Source: an uncultured Alphaproteobacteria bacterium
GTDB lineage: Bacteria; Pseudomonadota; Alphaproteobacteria; RF32; CAG-239
Direction: 5' to 3'
NCBI GenBank assembly: GCA_944390885.1
Contig: CALXRP010000003.1
Span: 1 to 35,003 of the forward strand
DNA length: 35,003 nt
The translations under genes were made by a program, and so were the position numbers. A model generated the notes under the pieces. It was not told the origin of the DNA and did not search any database. It saw nothing but the letters and a program-made list of their open reading frames with translations. Below are positions 25,148 to 32,360 of this stretch, piece after piece (positions within the stretch are counted from its first letter, which is position 1; the number at the start of each line of letters is the position of its first letter).

Positions 25148-25854
25148 CAGCGGGTTACTCCTTTCATTTCAGGAGCACTGCTTTTCAGATTGGCCAAAAC
25201 GGTTTCTCCGGCAATCATTGTCTGGCCGAGACAAACCTGAGGCTCAACGCCTTCCGGCAGATAAACATCAAGACGGGAGCCAAAACGGATGAGGCCGAAT
25301 CTTTCACCGGCGCGGTATTCCTGCCCTTCTTTGGCTTCGCATAAAATCCGACGAGCAACAAGTCCGGCGATTTGCACAAAAGCAATTTCTTTACCGGAAG
25401 AGGTTTTCATTGATAACAACTGACGCTCATTGTCCTTGCTGGCTTTATCCAAGGTAGCATTCAAAAATTTGCCGGGGACATATACTGATTTTAAGATTTT
25501 GCCGGTTGCCGGCGCGCGATTGACATGAACATTAAATACGCTCATAAAAATGCTGATCCGGGTAAACGACTTATCCCCCATTTCCAGCTCTTTCGGCGCT
25601 TTAACTTTGGCTATCATCTGAACCGTTCCGTCTGCCGGTGAGACAACGACGTCAGGCGTATCCGGCGTAATGCGTTCTGGATCGCGGAAAAAATAGTAGC
25701 ACCAAATGGTAAGTACGAGACCAAGCCAGCCCAACGGCTGCCACAAAACTGCCAGCATTGCTGTGACTGCAGCAAAAATGCCGACAAAACGCCATCCCTC
25801 GTTATTGATATTCGGAAAGATATAACGGCGCCATGAAATATCAATTGTTTTCAT
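25147..25854 (-). CDS. psd: Phosphatidylserine decarboxylase proenzyme
   Basis: A 235-residue protein of the shorter Psd type found in many alphaproteobacteria and in archaea-like archaetidylserine decarboxylases. Two hydrophobic segments lie at ~22-55. Conserved stretches include VVSPADGTV (~69-77), FMSVFNVHVNRAP (~103-115) and the self-cleavage site FGSR, with Gly192-Ser193. Cleavage gives the alpha chain its pyruvoyl group, which decarboxylates phosphatidylserine to phosphatidylethanolamine. AAGGAA lies before the ATG. It is the first gene of the psd-pssA pair. Confidence 0.95.
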   Translation of the reverse strand: MKTIDISWRRYIFPNINNEGWRFVGIFAAVTAMLAVLWQPLGWLGLVLTIWCYYFFRDPERITPDTPDVVVSPADGTVQMIAKVKAPKELEMGDKSFTRISIFMSVFNVHVNRAPATGKILKSVYVPGKFLNATLDKASKDNERQLLSMKTSSGKEIAFVQIAGLVARRILCEAKEGQEYRAGERFGLIRFGSRLDVYLPEGVEPQVCLGQTMIAGETVLANLKSSAPEMKGVTR

Positions 25855-26021
25855 CCGTAAAATTCCTTATAAATCCTCTTTTCTGCCGGGACGCTGTCTC
25901 CTGCCGCAGAAAAAGGGTGATGATTTGTTAACGTTTTTCAGTTTAAGCATATTTGCTGCAATACACAAGCAAAAGATTGGAGTTAATCAGCACCTTTTTA
26001 ATTTGTTTTTGATTTTTAGGC

Positions 26022-26050
26022 TTGCATTTGTCAGAATTTATATGTATAAA
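26022..26050 (+). promoter_or_regulatory. Promoter of tRNA-Leu
   Basis: TTGCAT (26022-26027) and TATAAA (26045-26050) with 17-bp spacing, 14 bp before the mature tRNA 5' end. The layout matches the tRNA-Glu promoter at the start of the window. Confidence 0.7.
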
Positions 26051-26064
26051 TTTTTTCAGATTAT

Positions 26065-26151
26065 GCGCTTGTGGCGGAATTGGTAGACGCTGCAGACTTA
26101 AAATCTGTTGGCCGCAAGGCCGTGCCGGTTCAAGTCCGGCCTAGCGCACCA
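26065..26151 (+). tRNA. tRNA-Leu (anticodon TAA)
   Basis: An 87-nt class II tRNA. The acceptor starts GCGCTTG and ends CTAGCGC plus A and encoded CCA, with one U-U mismatch. The D arm is GTGGCGGAATTGGTAGAC, the anticodon loop CTTAAAA has anticodon TAA, there is a variable arm (GTTGGCCGCAAGGCCGT) and the T loop is TTCAAGT. The 3' end serves as the attachment site of an integrated element. The gene is kept intact by the element. Confidence 0.95.
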
Positions 26152-26154
26152 TTT
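26135..26154. other. attL-like site (tRNA-Leu 3' end)
   Basis: Twenty bases, from the T arm through CCA and ATTT, are repeated exactly at 30083-30102. Tyrosine integrases commonly recombine within a tRNA 3' end and leave the tRNA functional. Here the integrase remnant starts 130 bp further in. Confidence 0.8.
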
Positions 26155-26284
26155 ATTTTGCTTGAAAATCAAGCATTTAAGTTGAGGGCTGAGGCTGAAA
26201 AGTTAAGCCCTTTAATTTTTTTAAATCCTTCAAAAACAAGTACTTACATTTTTGCTTTACAATAAACAACTATGGGAGAGCAAA

Positions 26285-26491
26285 ATGTCTGAAAACTGTA
26301 TGGCAAACTGTATGGCATCTAAAATCCATTTACAGTTGCGAAACAAAATTTTCTATTATAGAGTTGAGTTACCAAGAGTTAATGACAAGAGAAGATACAA
26401 AATTATCTCTCTTCATACACAAAACTACTTTGAAGCTCAGGAAAAAATTAAACAGATGATTACACAAGAAGAAAAGTTAAGTACAGATTGA
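26285..26491 (+). pseudogene. Tyrosine integrase N-terminal remnant
   Basis: 68 residues from ATG at 26285 with GGGAGAG upstream; an earlier in-frame TTG at 26252 lacks a site. The text MASKIHLQLRNKIFYYRVELPR, then KRRYKIISLHTQNYFEAQEKIKQM, resembles the N-terminal arm-binding region of phage-type tyrosine integrases (basic start, an IWYFR-like strand, an LRT/LHT plus EA motif). Intact integrases are ~350-450 residues; the core-binding and catalytic parts with the Arg-His-Arg-Tyr residues are absent. The stop is followed 12 bp later by the convergent ATPase gene. Its place beside attL is where an integrase is expected. A short protein might still be made. Confidence 0.6.
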
Positions 26492-26503
26492 ACTTTTTAA
26501 GCC

Positions 26504-27745
26504 TTATTCTCCCAGCAGCCATTTCAAAACATTAAGCCTTTTTATGCCGTTGTAATCAGCCGTTCCATAATCTCGGGTAAGGATAAACTTCGGATAATGG
26601 TCGCGGATGGATTCGAGCGGACGCAATTCGCGTTGCAAAATTTCGTTGTCCATAACCGTGTTGGCAATTTGATAATATTCTGTGCCGTTTTCATTTTCAG
26701 CCACGAAATCAACTTCCAACGCCTTGATTTTTCCATCTTTGTCTTTTATATCAACTTTTCCAACATAGACGGTATAACCGCGTCGCAAAAGCTCCAGATA
26801 AACAATATTTTCCAGAATATGCCCGTCGTCTTTGTCCTTATTGCCAAGCAGGTGCCGACGTATTCCCATATCGACCAGATAAAATTTATTTAAGGTTTTC
26901 AGAAGTTTCTTGCCTTTAACGTCATATCGGTCGGCTTGATACAAAACATGAGCGTTCTTAAACCCATCTATGTAATTTTCAACCGTTGCCGGCTGGATTT
27001 TCATACCGTCGGATGTTATGGTATCGCTGATTTTCTTGATTGATATTTCTGAACCGATACAGCCGGCCATAAATTTAATAACCCGTCTTAAACGACTTTC
27101 TTCGCTTATACCGGAATTTTCCATAACGTCTTTTAAGATTATGGTGTTAAAAATTCCCTCTATGTAAGTATGAATTTGTTTTAAGACGTCTTTTGTGCCC
27201 TGTTTCAGGAAATATGTCGCATACGGAAAAGAACTGTATGTCAGATAATCTTCATATATTTTATCAGGATTTTGCTTTGCTACATCCGAATAAGTTTCAT
27301 AAAATTCTTTGTATGAAAGCGGATACATTTTTATTTCAACATACCTTCCGGCCAGAGAAGTCGCCCATTGTCCGGATTGCAACTTGGAATTTGAGCCGGT
27401 CAGATAAAGATCAATGTTACCTTTTTCAAATAGACTTCTAACCGCTTTTTGAAAATCCGGCACATTTTGAATTTCATCTAGAAAAACATAATTTTTCTTG
27501 TCTGGTGCTAAATTATCCAAAATATGCTGATGCAACTTTTTATAATCCAACAGACTCTCGTTCTCTATCTCTTCAAACTTGATTATCTGAATTTGCTTTT
27601 CGTCAACACCCAAACGAATCAATTCCTGTTTGTACAAGTCAAACAAAGTCGATTTGCCGGAACGACGAACACCGGTAACAATCTTTATCAAATCAGTATC
27701 TTTAAATGACAGAAGTTCTTTAAGATATTGCGGTCTGTTTATCAT
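26504..27745 (-). CDS. AAA ATPase with DUF4143 domain
   Basis: A 413-residue protein of the AAA_14 (PF13173) plus DUF4143 (PF13635) family. Walker A GVRRSGKST is at 25-33, Walker B YVFLDEIQ at 86-93, and TGSN (sensor) near 115. The C-terminal domain contains ENIVYLELLRRGYTVYVG, EVDFV and YQIANTVMD, a restriction-endonuclease-like pattern whose catalytic role is unproven. These genes are common in accessory DNA and in host-associated bacteria, and their function is poorly defined. The start has a strong AAGGAGG. It has its own promoter and faces away from the DUF262 gene. Its composition is intermediate between the chromosome and the AT-rich part of the islet. Confidence 0.9.
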   Translation of the reverse strand: MINRPQYLKELLSFKDTDLIKIVTGVRRSGKSTLFDLYKQELIRLGVDEKQIQIIKFEEIENESLLDYKKLHQHILDNLAPDKKNYVFLDEIQNVPDFQKAVRSLFEKGNIDLYLTGSNSKLQSGQWATSLAGRYVEIKMYPLSYKEFYETYSDVAKQNPDKIYEDYLTYSSFPYATYFLKQGTKDVLKQIHTYIEGIFNTIILKDVMENSGISEESRLRRVIKFMAGCIGSEISIKKISDTITSDGMKIQPATVENYIDGFKNAHVLYQADRYDVKGKKLLKTLNKFYLVDMGIRRHLLGNKDKDDGHILENIVYLELLRRGYTVYVGKVDIKDKDGKIKALEVDFVAENENGTEYYQIANTVMDNEILQRELRPLESIRDHYPKFILTRDYGTADYNGIKRLNVLKWLLGE

Positions 27746-27766
27746 TTAGTGCCTCCTTATATAGAC

Positions 27767-27796
27767 ATTATACAATAAAAACTAAAGAAAAGTAAA
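27767..27796 (-). promoter_or_regulatory. Promoter of the AAA/DUF4143 gene
   Basis: On the minus strand, TTTACT (27796-27791), an 18-bp spacer and a perfect TATAAT (27772-27767), about 22 bp before the start codon. Only this single short leader with AAGGAGG lies in between. Confidence 0.6.
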
Positions 27797-28061
27797 TAGT
27801 TTTTATATCATAATGTAAAAAAATATGAAAATGTATATTTTTTTTAATTTAAGGCTATCCTATTGTAAGTATCCGATTCCATATCGCCAGTTCTATCCTC
27901 AAGACATAATATTTATTCAACAGACCAACAGCTTATACTACTCATACTGTTAAAATTGATTAACTATTTTTTTGGCTATAGTTTTAAAGCCTTTTACATA
28001 CGAGTGATAAAAATATACGAGAAAAGAAAAGGCAATTTTGGTTACAGAAAGTGGTGAATTT
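27797..28061. other. AT-rich intergenic stretch in the islet
   Basis: Between two divergent genes of the element. No reading frame with protein-like features, no tRNA and no repeat array were seen. The start codons flanking it are 383 bp apart. It is probably regulatory space or residue of deleted element genes. Confidence 0.5.
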
Positions 28062-28102
28062 TTTTCAATAGTATTGAAAATTTAATATTTTTTAGCTAGG
28101 AT
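28062..28102 (+). promoter_or_regulatory. Promoter with overlapping inverted repeat upstream of the DUF262 gene
   Basis: TTGAAA (28074-28079), 17 bp, TAGGAT (28097-28102). A perfect inverted repeat TTTTCAAT-AGT-ATTGAAAA (28062-28080) covers the -35 element, so a bound dimeric regulator would block it. No regulator gene is recognised in the islet. GAAAGG, shortly before the ATG at 28129, is the ribosome binding site. Confidence 0.5.
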
Positions 28103-28128
28103 AAAGTGAAAATAAAGAAAGGTTTAAT

Positions 28129-29997
28129 ATGATAATTTCGCCAACTTCATTAGATACAAATTTAAGTCAACTCTTAGCTGATGTTTCTTCTGCTAAAATT
28201 CAATTACCGGAATTTCAACGAAGTTGGACTTGGGATGATAACAGGATAAGAGGAATTATTGCAAGTCTTTCTCAGGGGTATCCTATGGGAGCTATTATGC
28301 GTTTGCAGTACGGCAATCCCAATATTAAATTTAAATATAGAACAATAACAGGTGTAAAAGAGCAAAACATAGAACCAGAATATTTAATTTTGGACGGGCA
28401 ACAACGTTTAACTTCTATATTTCAGGCAATTTATTCTAATGAACCTGTGAAAACAAAGACTGATAAAAATAAAGATATAAAACGTTATTACTATTTATCT
28501 ATGGAAGATTGCCTGGATATTGATGTCGATATGTTCGATGCTGTAATTTCGGTTCCTGAGGATAAAAAGATTAAAGAAAATTTTGATAGGAATGTTAAAC
28601 TTGATTTATCTACTAGAGTGCTAGAATATCAACATAAAATGTTTCCTTTAAATATTATTTTTGATTCTAATTTGTTAATGGATTGGAGTGATGAATATCG
28701 AGATTATTATAAAGATAATCCTACAGCAATTGAATTAAATAAAAAATTTAGAAAAGAAATTATAGAGACAATTAAAGGCTACAAATTACCTGTAATAACT
28801 TTAGATAAAACCACTCCGAGAGAAGCGGTATGTAAAGTTTTTGAAAATGTGAATACAGGTGGAGTTCCTTTAACGGTATTTGAATTAGTTACAGCGACTT
28901 TTGCAACATATACAGATCCAGATACAAAAGAAGGTTTTGATCTGAGAAAAGATTGGAAAAATTGCAAAGATATTATTCAAGGCATTGGAGATACTCTTAG
29001 AACAGATGTTTTAGATGGTATAGATGAAACAACTTTTTTGACAACTGTTACATTATATACAAGCTATAACGATAAACAATTAGGAAAAGTTGGTGCCGTT
29101 AGTTGTAAAAAGAAAGATGTTCTGACTTTAGACTATAATTCTTATCGTCAAAATAGAAATAAAGTTCTTGAAGGATTTAAATTAGCAAAAGAGTTTTTGC
29201 TGAAGTATCAGTATGTATTTAGAATGAGGGATTTACCATATACAACCCAATTAATACCCTTGGCAGCTATTTGCGCCTATTTGGGAAAAAGTAAGTGTAG
29301 CGATCCGAATGTTATTAATATTTTAACTCGCTGGTATTGGTGTGGTATTTTAGGCGAAATGTATGGTGGAGCAAATGAAACACGCTATGCAAATGATATA
29401 GAAGATGTTATTGATGAAGTTTATGGAAGACCAAATCCAGCGAGAACAATAAATTCGGCATTCTTTTCAGCCACACGTCTTTTAACTTTACAAACACGTT
29501 TGAGTGCTGCATATAAGGGAATTATGGCACTTATTTATAAAGAACAATGTCATGATTTTATGAATGATACAACTATGGATATTGTTAATAGTTTAACAGA
29601 AGCTCCTGATATTCACCATATCTTTCCTGAGGCTTATTGTGAAAAGCAAGGAATTGACCGATTAAGATATAATTCAGTAATTAATAAAACTCCACTTTTG
29701 TTAGCTACAAATCGCTCTATTGGAGGGTATGCACCTAGCGTCTATTTAGAGAGCATCTTAAGAAAAGTAGATAAATTAACAGAGGAGCAGTTAAAATCTC
29801 GTGTGGAATCTCACCTAATAAATTACACTGCGTTGAAAAGTAATGATTTTGATACATACTTTATAGATAGAGCCAAGAAATTATTAGGAATTATAGAAAA
29901 AGCAATGGGAAAAACTGTTTCTGATAAAAATTCAGAGAATACGAAAAAACAGTTTGGTGCTTCTCTTGAAGAAAATGTACAAGAAAATCAGAGTTAA
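28129..29997 (+). CDS. DUF262 and HNH (DUF1524-like) domain protein, GmrSD-like nuclease
   Basis: A 622-residue protein. The DUF262 domain (~residues 5-260) carries PEFQRSWTWD (27-36) and ILDGQQRLTS (87-96), the DGQQR signature of the ParB/DndB-like fold. A helical middle part follows, then a C-terminal HNH-type nuclease with DIHHIFP (494-500), NSVINKTPL (~515-523) and a further Asn (528). GmrS/GmrD of the type IV restriction enzyme share this pairing, in which DUF262 uses NTP and DUF1524 cleaves modified DNA. Many single-gene homologues sit in phage-defence islands. The last ~40 residues are a polar tail. The gene is strongly AT-rich, a sign of transfer. It is alone on its strand with its own promoter. 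Its specificity is unknown. Confidence 0.85.
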   Translation: MIISPTSLDTNLSQLLADVSSAKIQLPEFQRSWTWDDNRIRGIIASLSQGYPMGAIMRLQYGNPNIKFKYRTITGVKEQNIEPEYLILDGQQRLTSIFQAIYSNEPVKTKTDKNKDIKRYYYLSMEDCLDIDVDMFDAVISVPEDKKIKENFDRNVKLDLSTRVLEYQHKMFPLNIIFDSNLLMDWSDEYRDYYKDNPTAIELNKKFRKEIIETIKGYKLPVITLDKTTPREAVCKVFENVNTGGVPLTVFELVTATFATYTDPDTKEGFDLRKDWKNCKDIIQGIGDTLRTDVLDGIDETTFLTTVTLYTSYNDKQLGKVGAVSCKKKDVLTLDYNSYRQNRNKVLEGFKLAKEFLLKYQYVFRMRDLPYTTQLIPLAAICAYLGKSKCSDPNVINILTRWYWCGILGEMYGGANETRYANDIEDVIDEVYGRPNPARTINSAFFSATRLLTLQTRLSAAYKGIMALIYKEQCHDFMNDTTMDIVNSLTEAPDIHHIFPEAYCEKQGIDRLRYNSVINKTPLLLATNRSIGGYAPSVYLESILRKVDKLTEEQLKSRVESHLINYTALKSNDFDTYFIDRAKKLLGIIEKAMGKTVSDKNSENTKKQFGASLEENVQENQS

Positions 29998-30082
29998 AGC
30001 TAAAGGAATATTAAAAATCTTTTGTTTTTTAAATTTAAGCAAAGCCAAGCTGTTCAAGGGATTTGGAAGATATCGGTAAGTT

Positions 30083-30102
30083 TCCGGCCTAGCGCACCAT
30101 TT
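30083..30102. other. attR-like site (copy of tRNA-Leu 3' end)
   Basis: Exact 20-bp copy of 26135-26154, including CCGGCCTAGCGCACCA. Similarity continues weakly to the left (CGGT before the repeat), consistent with an attachment site. The sequence outside it begins the original chromosomal flank. Confidence 0.8.
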
Positions 30103-30104
30103 TT

Positions 30105-30134
30105 AAGAGCTCTCTGTTTGTTAGGGAGCTTTTG
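30105..30134 (+). terminator. Terminator, probably the displaced tRNA-Leu terminator
   Basis: AGCTCTCT (30108-30115) pairs with AGGGAGCT (30123-30130), with one G-U pair, followed by TTTGTGTTTT. It begins a few bases beyond the copy of the tRNA 3' end, where the native terminator would have stood before integration. Confidence 0.65.
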
Positions 30135-30140
30135 TGTTTT

Positions 30141-30167
30141 AAAAAGCCCCGTTAAAATAACGAGGCT
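30141..30167 (-). terminator. Terminator downstream of the 81-residue gene
   Basis: AGCCTCGTTA and TAACGGGGCT on the minus strand form a 10-bp stem with one mismatch and a 3-nt loop, followed by a T run. It lies 64 bp after the stop of the minus-strand gene at 30231. Confidence 0.65.
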
Positions 30168-30230
30168 TATTGTATTTGGTATTTTAGTATTTACTGTTTG
30201 CCGGACTACGGCTGATTTTCAGCCAGTTTG

Positions 30231-30476
30231 TCACCGGGCATACATCCGCATTAATGTCTGCATGGTTTCGGCGCTTAACGCGCTGCGAAAGGTTGGAAAA
30301 TGCCTGGAAGTTTCTGAAGACTTTTGAACTGAAGCTGCCTTTACTTCACCATCTTCATTTCCATTTTCATTGGCAACAGCTTCTTCCGAAAAATTTTCAG
30401 GAGTCTGGTTCCGATTGGCTGATTTGATCTGAACCGAATTATTTTTTGAAGATGCCGATGCTATATTAAAACTCAT
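30231..30476 (-). CDS. Small hypothetical protein
   Basis: 81 residues, no recognised family. The sequence is polar and low in hydrophobics, rich in Ser, Asn, Glu and Ala (SSKNNSVQIKSANRNQ, EEAVANENGNEDGEV), and ends in a short predicted helix ALSAETMQTLMRMYAR. It is likely soluble and largely disordered. Support for it being real: AAGGGAAA at good distance before the ATG, a terminator after it, and no better gene on the other strand. It lies outside the tRNA-Leu element, on the chromosomal side. Confidence 0.55.
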   Translation of the reverse strand: MSFNIASASSKNNSVQIKSANRNQTPENFSEEAVANENGNEDGEVKAASVQKSSETSRHFPTFRSALSAETMQTLMRMYAR

Positions 30477-30918
30477 TTTTTTCCCTTTTATCCAAGCTTA
30501 TTTCGGGCGCAAAAAAGTTTAGCAGTTTTTTCTGCTTTATTTCTCGCAATCCCTTATGATGATTCTTCGCCCGATTAGCGCCATTCTGGCGATACCCCAT
30601 GTTTTTCTGAAGTCTGGGCTGCTTTAATGCGGTTTGCATAAACTAAAAAGAATTGGTTAAAAATGCTTTAATATTTTGATAAAAAAATGCTTCTGCCGGC
30701 AAAGGCTTTGATATTATATCAAATTATTTTTACCTATAAATATATATGTCGTACCATCATACCGCAAACCGGCGGTTTTCTGCTGTTTTTAGAACTTTGA
30801 TATCGGAGTTAGCAAAGAATCCCGGCGAGGATTCGGAAAAATTTTATTTTTTGTTTGCAAGGGAGGGAAATTTAGAATAAACCTATAGCATTATTAACCG
30901 TTATCAGAGGATTTTCCC
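30477..30918. other. Gene-free stretch of about 440 bp
   Basis: It lies between the starts of two divergent genes. No coding frame, tRNA or clear hairpin-plus-T terminator was seen. The composition is mixed: an AT-rich middle (about 30700-30750) and GC-richer flecks such as AAACCGGCGGTTTT near 30765. It should hold the promoters of the flavin-reductase-like gene and the 81-residue gene. A small RNA cannot be excluded. Confidence 0.4.
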
Positions 30919-31683
30919 ATGACAAAAATAACCTGGAAACCCGGAACAATTCTGGCTCCGGTGCCGCCGGCGCTGATTTCATCAGGAACAGTGGACAAAC
31001 CTAATGTTATGACTGCCGCCTGGACTGGCATTATTGCTTCCGAACCGGCAATGACTTATGTTTCTATCCGGCCATCGCGCTATTCGCATGAAATTATCAG
31101 TCAAACAAAAGAATTTGTCATTAATCTTCCAACAATTGCTTTGGCGGCTGCTACTGATTATTGCGGTGTAAAATCCGGCCGCAGCGTTGACAAGTTCAAA
31201 GAGATGAAACTTACGCCTCTGGCCTGCTCCCGGATTCAGGCTCCACAGATTGCAGAATCGCCGGTTTCTTTGGAATGCAAAGTTAAAGACATTCAACATT
31301 ACGGAACGCATGATATGTTTGTGGCCGAGATTGTTGCCGTTGACATTGATGATCAATATCTTGACGACGAGGGGCGTTTGGCACTCGAAAAAGCAGGAAT
31401 CCTGGCTTATGCCCACGGGCATTATTATACCTTGGGACGGCAGCTCGGAAAGTTTGGTTTTTCTGTTGAAAAAAGCCGTCTGAAAATGATGCAGAAAATG
31501 GCTGAAATCAAAGTGGAAGTCAAAGAAAACAAAAAAGCCGCTTTGAAAAAAGATGAGAAAGTTATGCAAAAAGCTGCGCACAAGTTTAGCGGAAAGTCAA
31601 AATTCGAGCGCAGCCGGCCTAATACTCCCGATATTAAACCGAGAAAAAAATACGGCAGCAAAAGAAATTTCAAAAAAAAATAA
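30919..31683 (+). CDS. Flavin reductase-like (FMN-binding split-barrel) protein with Lys-rich tail
   Basis: A 254-residue protein. Residues ~1-190 match the flavin reductase-like domain (PF01613, DIM6/NTAB): the start KPGTILAPVPPALIS, NVMTAAWTGIIASEPAM, SIRPSRYSHEII, FVINLP, CGVKSGRSVDKF and a closing YYTLG. Such proteins bind FMN and usually reduce flavin with NAD(P)H, or serve as flavoprotein oxidoreductases. The C-terminal ~60 residues are extremely Lys- and Arg-rich (VKENKKAALKKDEKVMQKAAHKF, PRKKYGSKRNFKKK is the end) and lie outside the family, possibly nucleic-acid or membrane binding. AGAGG precedes the ATG. A terminator shared with the convergent NADAR gene follows. The substrate is unknown. 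Confidence 0.85.
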   Translation: MTKITWKPGTILAPVPPALISSGTVDKPNVMTAAWTGIIASEPAMTYVSIRPSRYSHEIISQTKEFVINLPTIALAAATDYCGVKSGRSVDKFKEMKLTPLACSRIQAPQIAESPVSLECKVKDIQHYGTHDMFVAEIVAVDIDDQYLDDEGRLALEKAGILAYAHGHYYTLGRQLGKFGFSVEKSRLKMMQKMAEIKVEVKENKKAALKKDEKVMQKAAHKFSGKSKFERSRPNTPDIKPRKKYGSKRNFKKK

Positions 31684-31692
31684 GCCCCAACA

Positions 31693-31726
31693 AAAAAAGC
31701 TTCGCCTAAAAGGACGAAGCTTTTTT
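31693..31726. terminator. Bidirectional terminator between convergent genes
   Basis: AAAAAAGCTTCG (31693-31704) pairs with CGAAGCTTTTTT (31715-31726). The A and T runs on the two sides let it act on both strands, between the flavin reductase-like gene and the NADAR gene. Confidence 0.9.
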
Positions 31727-31737
31727 GTTAAAGATTG

Positions 31738-32220
31738 CTACTTAAGATTTTGCAGCTTTTGGCGAATTTCCATCAGAATATTTCCAATGTTGTTTTCACC
31801 TACATAGAAGCCATCTATTTTGCATACACCCCAATAAATATCTCCGGCGCCATTAAGTTTAACAATCTCTCGGTCGCCGGTAGCCAGGAGTTTTTGCCCC
31901 AAGTCTTTGTTGCCGTAAAATTTTTGCCAAAGCAGATCATACATGACTTTATATTTTACATTATTCCAATCCGGCACTGTTACATGCGTTACATACTTCT
32001 TGGCTTCATCAGGGCTCATTTTGGATATTTTTCGCTGAATAGCGGGGTCTGCAATTTTTGCGGCCTGATAAGCCGTTTCAACATTGTTAAAAATAATTCC
32101 GCCCCATTGGATTACAATTTTCTCAGGATATGCATTGCTTAAGAAATGATATTCTTCAACATAAAAGTTTACAATCGCTTCCTGTTCACTGGTTTTAAAC
32201 TGAAATCTCTGTGTCTTCAT
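31738..32220 (-). CDS. NADAR-family protein (YbiA-like N-glycosidase fold)
   Basis: A 160-residue protein covering one NADAR domain (DUF1768). Visible motifs are FLSNAYP (family FLSNFxP), VETAYQAAK with the conserved Glu, SPDEAKKY, PDWNNVKYKVMYDLLWQKF, LLATGDREIVKLN and IYWGVC followed by NNIGNILM. E. coli YbiA cleaves reactive riboflavin-pathway intermediates, and other NADAR proteins remove ADP-ribose from guanine in toxin-antitoxin or defence settings. Which applies cannot be told here, and no DarT-like toxin gene is adjacent. No clear ribosome binding site lies before the ATG at 32220. It is followed by the bidirectional terminator, so it is likely a single-gene transcript. Confidence 0.85.
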   Translation of the reverse strand: MKTQRFQFKTSEQEAIVNFYVEEYHFLSNAYPEKIVIQWGGIIFNNVETAYQAAKIADPAIQRKISKMSPDEAKKYVTHVTVPDWNNVKYKVMYDLLWQKFYGNKDLGQKLLATGDREIVKLNGAGDIYWGVCKIDGFYVGENNIGNILMEIRQKLQNLK

Positions 32221-32328
32221 CTTTGAAAAAAATTAAAAATTATACGAATAAAAATTTGTTTGTGTTCGTTTATAAACACCATTACGGCCGATTGTCAAGA
32301 AAAATCGGAAAATTTTTGTCAAATACGA

Positions 32329-32354
32329 AAGCCCCCGCTTTTAAACGGGGGCTT
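32329..32354 (-). terminator. Terminator after the CoaD-HD fusion gene
   Basis: AAGCCCCCG and CGGGGGCTT (9-bp stem, 8-nt loop), followed on the minus strand by TCGTATTT, a weak T run. It lies 6 bp beyond the stop of the gene at 32361. Confidence 0.75.
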
Positions 32355-32360
32355 GTACAA

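Larger units (their letters stand above)
26135..30102. mobile_element. Small integrated element in tRNA-Leu (decayed genomic islet)
   Basis: It is bounded by the 20-bp direct repeats of the tRNA-Leu 3' end, about 3.95 kb apart. The contents are an integrase N-terminal remnant, an AAA/DUF4143 ATPase and a DUF262/HNH protein. The DUF262 gene and its surroundings are conspicuously AT-rich compared with the chromosomal genes on either side. Just outside the right repeat lies a terminator that may be the original tRNA-Leu terminator displaced by insertion. No complete recombinase is present, so the element is probably no longer self-mobile. Confidence 0.78.

Noticed and set aside
26071..26265. 64-residue open frame over tRNA-Leu
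   Set aside because: Its first part is the tRNA itself; no independent evidence for translation.
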